A stretch of 25,717 nt of DNA, taken from positions 1 through 25,717 of the forward strand of contig JAEWED010000225.1 in the NCBI GenBank assembly GCA_023389745.1, written 5' to 3'. The stretch's first letter is position 1. Each line of letters starts with the position of its first letter. Below, piece after piece: positions 21,103 to 25,717 of the stretch. A program made the position numbers and the translations under genes. Source of the DNA: Actinomycetes bacterium. Lineage in GTDB: Bacteria; Actinomycetota; Acidimicrobiia; Acidimicrobiales; Microtrichaceae. Below the pieces are notes generated by a model. That model did no database searches. It had not been told where the DNA came from and worked only from the letters and a program-made list of their open reading frames with translations.

Positions 21103-21906
21103 GTGACATTCCTGAACTTCGGACCCGGCGACGACCCGGGACCTGACTTCGCCGCCCTCGTGCGACGCGCAGGGTTGGCCCCGGTCGTGCCCGACGCCCC
21201 CGTGGACGCTCGCTTCCAGGTGACCCACGGGACCACCTGCGTCGCGATCCGCTACGCGGACGGCGTCGTCATGGCCGGCGACCGACGGGCGACCTCGGGC
21301 AACCTGATCAGCCACCGCACGATCGAGAAGGTCTTCGCCGCCGATCGCCACAGCGGTGTCGCCATCGCCGGCGCGGCCGGACCCGCGGTCGAGATGGTCC
21401 GCCTGTTCCAGCTGCAGCTCGAGCACTACGAGAAGGTCGAGGGTGCGCCGCTGAGCCTCGAGGGCAAGGCGAACCAGCTGTCGCAGATGGTCCGCAACCA
21501 CCTGCCCGCGGCCATGCAGGGTTTGGCGGTCGTGCCGATCTTCGCCGGCTACGACCTGGCCCGTGGCAGCGGCCGACTGTTCCAGTACGACGTGACCGGC
21601 GGCCGCTACGAGGAGTACGACCACGCTGCGACCGGCTCGGGCAGCCTGCACGCCACGACCGTGGTCAAGCTCGGCTGGCGTCAGAACCTCGACGCCACCG
21701 GCGCGGTCGACCTGGCGCTGCGAGCGCTGCACGAGGCAGCGGACGAGGACTCCGCCACCGGCGGGCCCGACATGCTGCGCGGCATCTTCCCGGTGATCGC
21801 GACTATCAGCGCCGCAGGCTTCGTCCGGGTTCCCGACGACGAGCTCGGCGTCCGCTACGCCGCCCTGCTCGAGCAGATCGCCGCAGAGCGGGAGGCCCGA
21901 TCGTGA
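21103..21906 (+). CDS. prcB: 20S proteasome beta subunit
   Basis: 267 aa. It forms the catalytic rings of the core particle. A propeptide of about 43 residues precedes the cleavage site HG|TTCVA, which would expose Thr44 as the N-terminal nucleophile. YADGVVMAGDRRATSGN and the GAAGPAVEM strand follow as in other PrcB proteins. The GTG at 21103 is preferred: it lies 7 nt from a -10-like box and gives a family-like propeptide, while an upstream start at 21061 would add 14 Cys/Arg-rich residues. The stop overlaps prcA by 4 bp (GTGA), so the two subunits are translationally coupled, as needed for equal amounts. Confidence 0.96.
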   Translation: MTFLNFGPGDDPGPDFAALVRRAGLAPVVPDAPVDARFQVTHGTTCVAIRYADGVVMAGDRRATSGNLISHRTIEKVFAADRHSGVAIAGAAGPAVEMVRLFQLQLEHYEKVEGAPLSLEGKANQLSQMVRNHLPAAMQGLAVVPIFAGYDLARGSGRLFQYDVTGGRYEEYDHAATGSGSLHATTVVKLGWRQNLDATGAVDLALRALHEAADEDSATGGPDMLRGIFPVIATISAAGFVRVPDDELGVRYAALLEQIAAEREARS

Positions 21907-22580
21907 CCGCACCCTTCTACGTGGCCCCCGAACAGATGATGAAGGACCGCGCCGACTACGCGCGGAAGGGCATCGCCAGGGGCCGGGCGCTGATCGCCTG
22001 CACCTACGACGACGGCATCCTGCTGTGCGCCGAGAACCCGTCGCGCATGCTCCGCAAGGTCTCCGAGATCTACGACCGCATCGGGTTCGCGGGGGTCGGC
22101 AAGTACAACGAGTTCGACCAGCTGCGCATCGCCGGTGTGCGCCACGCGGATCTCAAGGGCTTCTCGTTCAGCCGTGAGGACGTCGATGCCCGCAGCCTGG
22201 CCAACCAGTACGCCCAGATGCTCGGACAGGTCTTCACCCACGAGATGAAGCCGATGGAGGTCGAGATCCTCGTCGCCGAGGTCGGCCACGAGCGCGACGG
22301 CGACCACCTCTTCCACATCCTCTACGACGGCACCCTGATCGACGAGACCGGCTGGTGCGTGCTCGGCGGCGAGGCCGACGCCGTCGGTGCCCGCATGGGG
22401 GCATCGTGGAACGAGGGCGGCAGCATCGTCGAGGCGCTGCGCGCCGCGGTCGCCGCGCTCGCAGGTCCGGACCGCCAGCTGACCCCGGCCGAGCTCGAGG
22501 TCGCCGTGCTCGACCGAGTGCCGACCGGACGCACCTTCCGTCGCATCGACGACGCAGAGACCGCCAGCCTGCTGGGCTGA
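21903..22580 (+). CDS. prcA: 20S proteasome alpha subunit
   Basis: 225 aa. It forms the outer rings that gate the core and bind the ATPase tails. The sequence shows the alpha-type N-terminus (FYVAPEQMMKDRADYARKGI), AENPSRMLRKVSEIYDRIGFAGVGKYNEF and the EVGHERDGDHLFHILYDG segment of PrcA. It lacks the N-terminal threonine and is not catalytic. GTG at 21903 overlaps the prcB stop. The C-terminus is somewhat shorter than in M. tuberculosis PrcA, a variable part. The next gene starts 6 nt after its stop. Confidence 0.95.
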   Translation: MTAPFYVAPEQMMKDRADYARKGIARGRALIACTYDDGILLCAENPSRMLRKVSEIYDRIGFAGVGKYNEFDQLRIAGVRHADLKGFSFSREDVDARSLANQYAQMLGQVFTHEMKPMEVEILVAEVGHERDGDHLFHILYDGTLIDETGWCVLGGEADAVGARMGASWNEGGSIVEALRAAVAALAGPDRQLTPAELEVAVLDRVPTGRTFRRIDDAETASLLG

Positions 22581-22586
22581 GCCCCG

Positions 22587-23327
22587 ATGCTGCCCCCGCC
22601 GGCTGCGCCGGCCGCCCCGCCGCCACCCGGCGCGCCGGCGCCACGCAGCGGGCTGCGGGCAGCGCTCATCGCGCTGGGTGCGGTGCTGGTCGCGGCAGCC
22701 GTCGGATTCCTGCTCCTGGTCGACGCCGTCGTCTTCAGCCGGGGTGACGCCGCCACCGAGGAGCTGCCACCCTCGGAGCGGGGTGCGGCGCCGACCACCT
22801 CGGTGCCCCAGGTGGTGGACCAGTTCGAACGCGACACCGAGGCCTCCCGTTCCGGCGAGCGCTTCGAGGAGCTCGAGTGCGTCTTCTCGGGCACCTCCAC
22901 GCTCGATCCGCCGCTGTCGTCGGGCAGCCTGTTCGGCGGTGGTGCCCACCGCATGGCGCTCGAGCCCGGCGCACGCTTCGAGTGCGAGGACGGCACGGGC
23001 CGCTCCTCGGGCACCGTCGCGCTCGACGCCGCGTTCGACTCGCTGAACATGCTGCGCGGCGTCGCCGCCGGCACCGGGTCGATCGCCTGGAGCGAGCTCG
23101 GACCGGGTCGGGAGCTGCCCGGGCAGACCGCGCCGGAATCCGCGACCGTCGTCGAGGTGCAGCTCGACTACCCGGTGATCGTGGTCTGGACGACGATCAC
23201 CACCGGTCCGTACGCCGGGTTCCGTGGCCGACTGGTGCTGCGGGAGTGGGAGCAGATCTACGACGACCTCGGCCAGATCACCGGCGTCGAGTTCGCCCGG
23301 ACCGAGACGACCTTCGCACCTGAGTGA
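22587..23327 (+). CDS. Unknown one-helix membrane protein in the proteasome locus
   Basis: 246 aa. A short Pro/Ala-rich start (MLPPPAAPAAPPPP) leads into one membrane helix (about 23-48); the rest lies outside the membrane by the positive-inside rule. The outer part has a low-complexity linker (55-75) and then a compact, beta-rich domain with two cysteines (C98 and C133) that could form a disulfide. No family is recognised and no catalytic motif is seen. ATG at 22587 lies 6 nt after prcA, without its own promoter, so it is probably co-transcribed with prcB and prcA. A 63-bp gap separates it from pafA, which has its own -10-like box. Confidence 0.75.
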   Translation: MLPPPAAPAAPPPPGAPAPRSGLRAALIALGAVLVAAAVGFLLLVDAVVFSRGDAATEELPPSERGAAPTTSVPQVVDQFERDTEASRSGERFEELECVFSGTSTLDPPLSSGSLFGGGAHRMALEPGARFECEDGTGRSSGTVALDAAFDSLNMLRGVAAGTGSIAWSELGPGRELPGQTAPESATVVEVQLDYPVIVVWTTITTGPYAGFRGRLVLREWEQIYDDLGQITGVEFARTETTFAPE

Positions 23328-23377
23328 GTCCTGCGGCGGGTGGCTCAGGGCTACACCCGATTCGCCGGTCCGCCCGC

Positions 23378-23383
23378 TAGCTT
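23378..23383 (+). promoter_or_regulatory. Putative -10 box of pafA (leaderless)
   Basis: TAGCTT ends exactly 7 nt before the pafA ATG at 23391, and there is no Shine-Dalgarno sequence. It matches the boxes before dop and prcB in the form TAGCNT. Confidence 0.5.
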
Positions 23384-23390
23384 GACCGCG

Positions 23391-24749
23391 ATGGAACGCC
23401 GGATCTACGGCCTCGAGAACGAGTACGGCGTCACCTGCACCCTCCGCGGCCAACGACGGCTGAGCCCCGACGAGGTCGCCCGGTACCTGTTCCGCCGCGT
23501 CGTGTCGTGGGGCCGCTCCTCGAACGTCTTCCTGGCCAACGGCGCACGTCTCTACCTCGACGTCGGCTCCCACCCGGAGTACGCCACACCCGAGTGCGAC
23601 TCGCTGCACGACCTGGTCGCGCACGACAAGGCGGGGGAGTGGATCCTGGGCCAGCTCGTCGAGTCCGCCGAGCAGCGACTCGCCGAAGAGGGCATCCACG
23701 GCGACATCTACCTGTTCCGCAACAACACCGACTCGGCCGGCAACAGCTACGGCTGCCACGAGAACTACCTCACCAGCCGCAACGACGACCTGAACCACTA
23801 CACCGAGGTCCTGATCCCGTTCCTCGTCAGCCGCCAGATCTACGCAGGCGCCGGCAAGCTGCTGCAGACCGCCCGGGGCGCGCAGTTCTCGATCTCCCAG
23901 CGTGCCGAGCACATCTGGGAGGGTGTCTCGTCCGCGACCACGCGGTCACGGCCGATCATCAACACCCGTGACGAGCCCCATGCCGACTCCGAGAGCTACC
24001 GCCGCCTGCACGTGATCGTCGGCGACTCGAACATGAGCGAGTACGCCACGTTCCTCAAGCTCGGCGCGTGCTCGCTGATCCTGCGGATGCTCGAGGACCC
24101 GACGGTGATCCTCCGGGACCTGACCCTCGAGAACCCGATCCGGGCGATCCGCGAGATCAGCCACGACCCGACGTGTCGCCGGAAGGTGCGCCTGGCCAAC
24201 GGTCGTGAGGCGTCCGCGCTCGACATCCAGAACGAGTACCTGGGCCGCGCGGTGCGCTACGCCGAGACCCACGAGATGAGCCCGCAGGAGAAGCAGGCGC
24301 TCGGCATGTGGGAGCACGTGATGGCCGGCTTGGAGCGCGACCCGCTGTCGCTCGACCGAGAGGTCGACTGGGTGATGAAGCACAACCTGATCGAGCGCTA
24401 CCGCGAGCGCCACGGCGTCGAGCTCAGCGACCCGAGGGTGGCGCTCCTCGACCTGCAGTACCACGACATCGACCGCACGCGCGGGGTGTTCTACAAGCTC
24501 CAGAACGCAGGGTTGGTCGAGCGCATCGTCAGCGACCACGACATCGCCGACGCCATGGAGATCCCGCCCCAGACGACCCGAGCCCGCCTGCGCGGCGACT
24601 TCATCCGCCGCGCCAAGGAGCGCAAGCGGGACTACACCGTCGACTGGGTGCACCTGAAGCTGAACGACCAGGCCCAGCGCACCGTGTTGTGCAAGGACCC
24701 GTTCAAGTCGACCGACGAACGCGTCGAGCGACTCATCGCCTCGCTCTGA
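23391..24749 (+). CDS. pafA: Pup-protein ligase
   Basis: 452 aa, the usual length. PafA uses ATP to phosphorylate the C-terminal Glu of Pup and joins it to a lysine of the target. MERRIYGLENEYGVTCTLRG opens the protein; YLDVGSHPEYATPECD carries the catalytic D57 region; FRNNTDSAGNSYGCHENYL and RPIINTRDEPHAD are shared with Dop. It lacks the Dop loop, which separates the two paralogues. ATG at 23391 starts at the family N-terminus; 17 codons upstream are open but not conserved. It is the last proteasome gene of the locus. Confidence 0.97.
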   Translation: MERRIYGLENEYGVTCTLRGQRRLSPDEVARYLFRRVVSWGRSSNVFLANGARLYLDVGSHPEYATPECDSLHDLVAHDKAGEWILGQLVESAEQRLAEEGIHGDIYLFRNNTDSAGNSYGCHENYLTSRNDDLNHYTEVLIPFLVSRQIYAGAGKLLQTARGAQFSISQRAEHIWEGVSSATTRSRPIINTRDEPHADSESYRRLHVIVGDSNMSEYATFLKLGACSLILRMLEDPTVILRDLTLENPIRAIREISHDPTCRRKVRLANGREASALDIQNEYLGRAVRYAETHEMSPQEKQALGMWEHVMAGLERDPLSLDREVDWVMKHNLIERYRERHGVELSDPRVALLDLQYHDIDRTRGVFYKLQNAGLVERIVSDHDIADAMEIPPQTTRARLRGDFIRRAKERKRDYTVDWVHLKLNDQAQRTVLCKDPFKSTDERVERLIASL

Positions 24750-24774
24750 GCGCTCCCAGCTGCCCGACGGACGG

Positions 24775-24803
24775 TTGATCCTGCACGGGCCGATCCGTAC
24801 CCT
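24775..24803 (+). promoter_or_regulatory. Sigma70-like promoter placing transcription start at the ATG at 24811
   Basis: TTGATC (24775-24780) and TACCCT (24798-24803) are separated by exactly 17 nt. The -10 box ends 7 nt before the ATG at 24811. It is the only promoter in the window with both boxes at good spacing, and it argues that this ATG is the intended start of the following gene, although it is out of frame in the present sequence. Confidence 0.5.
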
Positions 24804-24810
24804 GCTGCCC

Positions 24811-24843
24811 ATGCGGGGAGCGGGGAGCGGGGAGCAGCACTGA
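24811..24843 (+). other. Ten-codon open frame from the likely intended start of the DUF4328-like gene
   Basis: From the ATG at 24811 the frame runs through a 7-bp repeat and stops at TGA (24841-24843) after ten codons. Removing one 7-bp copy would join this ATG to the long downstream frame. It is therefore more likely the broken 5' end of the next gene than a peptide gene. Confidence 0.5.
24813..24835 (+). repeat. Three-copy heptanucleotide tandem repeat
   Basis: The unit CGGGGAG occurs three times in succession (24814-24820, 24821-24827, 24828-24834) with one flanking base each side keeping the period. It lies directly after the ATG at 24811. Each added or lost copy shifts the frame by one base, so the copy number decides whether that ATG is in frame. 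Confidence 0.9.
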
Positions 24844-24907
24844 CGAGGATCGTCGGCGGATCGAGTTCCGAGCGGGGCTCTCGATCGCGGCCAGCTCTGC
24901 GCTGGCG

Positions 24908-25420
24908 GTGCTGGTACCGGTCTCGCACCTCGTCCTCACCGACGATCGCTCCTCGGGGCCGCTCACCGCGGCGGTCGCGGTGGCCTGGATCGTCGCAGCG
25001 GTCGCCACGCTCGGGCTGACGGGCTGGTGGATCGACTCGGTGCGGACATGGTGGGGACCCCACAAGTGGCCCCACCGTCGACGTTCGGTCGCCAGCTGGC
25101 TGATCCCGGTCGTGAACCTGGTGGCACCTCCGATCGAGGCCGATCTGCTGTTCCGCTCCGCTGGACGGCCCGAGCGCTGGTCGAGGTGGTGGACGGGCCT
25201 CTGGCTCGTCGCCGTCCTGTGCTCGGTGGTGCGTCCGCTCGGATGGGAGCTCTGGGGCGTCGTCGACGCCTCGGTGTTCGTGGCCCTGGTCGCACCGGTG
25301 CTGGTGCTCTGGCTGGTCATCTCGTCGATGCGGTCCCTGCGTGCCGAGTGGCGACGCCGCGACGACACCGCCGGGTCGGCGTCGGCAGCGCTGCCACCGA
25401 CCGAGCTGACCGTCGACTAG
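24908..25420 (+). CDS. Multi-pass membrane protein, DUF4328-like, with its 5' end probably out of frame
   Basis: 170 aa from the GTG at 24908, the only standard start in this frame after the stop at 24776. Helices are seen at about 18-40, 94-118 and 120-140, and SWLIPVVNLVAPPIEADLLFRSAG recalls the VPxxNLxxPYxxxxELW-like signature of DUF4328; the match is tentative. The frame is open and membrane-like upstream of the GTG: FRAGLSIAASSALAVLVPVS would complete a first helix that this start cuts in half. The better start is the ATG at 24811, out of frame by one base because of a three-copy 7-bp repeat; with two copies the protein would be 200 aa. It may be phase-variable, broken, or affected by a sequence error. 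Confidence 0.6.
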   Translation: MLVPVSHLVLTDDRSSGPLTAAVAVAWIVAAVATLGLTGWWIDSVRTWWGPHKWPHRRRSVASWLIPVVNLVAPPIEADLLFRSAGRPERWSRWWTGLWLVAVLCSVVRPLGWELWGVVDASVFVALVAPVLVLWLVISSMRSLRAEWRRRDDTAGSASAALPPTELTVD

Positions 25421-25429
25421 ACCTCCGGG

Positions 25430-25717
25430 GTGCCCACCTTCCGGACCGCCCAGATCACCGAGGTCATCTCCGAACGACGTGGCCTGCAGCGCGTGCGGGT
25501 GCGCATGCCCGACGGCACCGACGCCCGGGCCTACGTCCTGACCCAGCTCACCGGCACCTGCGCCGTCGATGACGCCGTGATCGTGAACACCACCGCCGTC
25601 GAGCTCGGCCTGGGCACCGGCGGGTGGCACTTCGTGCACTGGAACCTGGCACGCGAGGAGCTGGTCAGCCCCGGTCCCGAGCACATCATGAAGCTGCGTT
25701 ACACGAGCCTGCAGTTC
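25430..25717 (+). CDS. DUF3866 family protein, N-terminal part
   Basis: 96 codons are visible from the GTG at 25430 to the window edge, without a stop. The beta-rich start (VPTFRTAQITEVISERRGLQ), VDDAVIVNTTAVELGLGTGGWHFVHWNL and PEHIMKLRYTSLQF match DUF3866, an actinobacterial family whose function is unknown. GTG at 25430 lies 9 nt after the stop of the membrane protein gene, so co-transcription is likely. The family is about 350 aa, so most of the protein lies outside the window. Confidence rests on the LGLGTGG and RYTSLQF motifs. Confidence 0.85.
   Translation, partial: MPTFRTAQITEVISERRGLQRVRVRMPDGTDARAYVLTQLTGTCAVDDAVIVNTTAVELGLGTGGWHFVHWNLAREELVSPGPEHIMKLRYTSLQF

Noticed and set aside
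1..25717. CRISPR array, insertion sequence or RNA gene
   Set aside because: No spaced direct repeats, transposase motif, terminal inverted repeats, cloverleaf or rRNA segment was seen; the only tandem repeats are the 16-bp and 7-bp ones listed.

Overview
The window is high-GC DNA with actinobacterial gene content: a full Pup-proteasome gene set (arc/mpa, dop, pup, prcB, prcA, pafA), a MarP-type serine protease, a FIST protein, a DUF3866 protein and actinobacterial-type transaldolase and transketolase. A TtuB/TtuA tRNA-thiolation pair beside TrmI and the proteasome points to a deep-branching actinobacterium, perhaps of the class Acidimicrobiia. That placement is an inference from gene content, not from a phylogeny. 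No tRNA, rRNA, insertion sequence, prophage or CRISPR array was seen; coding density is very high and nearly all gaps are under 150 bp.

Layout. Positions 1-6154 are on the minus strand: tal (runs off the left edge), tkt, a FIST-domain protein, a small unknown protein and a GH84 N-acetylglucosaminidase. At 6155-6297 the direction diverges. A plus-strand unit with 4-bp overlaps (6298-10773) carries the beta and alpha subunits of an ADP-forming acyl-CoA synthetase, a D-Ala-D-Ala carboxypeptidase and a stand-alone LON N-terminal domain protein. A second plus-strand unit (10819-11964) has a holin-X-like two-helix membrane protein, a one-helix small protein and a very basic protein, and ends in a hairpin.

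Positions 12048-15165 form a compact unit: a ThiS/MoaD-like ubiquitin-fold sulfur carrier (TtuB-like), a TtuA-type tRNA 2-thiolase with the expected Fe-S cysteines, TrmI (m1A58 methyltransferase) and MarP. The first three genes make a coherent T-loop tRNA modification module. A Pro/Thr-rich membrane protein follows, then a strong hairpin shared with a convergent small ferredoxin whose cluster motif is CxxDxxC. The proteasome region runs from 16371 to 24749: arc, a GH43-like lipoprotein, dop, pup, prcB, prcA, an unknown one-helix membrane protein and pafA. Pup ends in Gly-Gly-Glu, so it needs no deamidation before ligation by PafA. ARC carries the C-terminal QYL motif that docks onto the 20S core. 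The right end has a DUF4328-like membrane protein and the start of a DUF3866 protein.

Points worth a second look: (1) the TtuB-TtuA-TrmI module beside a Pup-proteasome, with a TtuB homologue ending in GGAA rather than GG; (2) a three-copy 7-bp tandem repeat just after the best start codon of the DUF4328-like gene, which puts that start out of frame, where loss of one copy would restore it; (3) -10-like boxes placed 6-8 nt before the start codon of at least seven genes, suggesting widespread leaderless transcription, including dop, prcB and pafA separately; (4) two envelope proteins of unknown role inside the proteasome locus.
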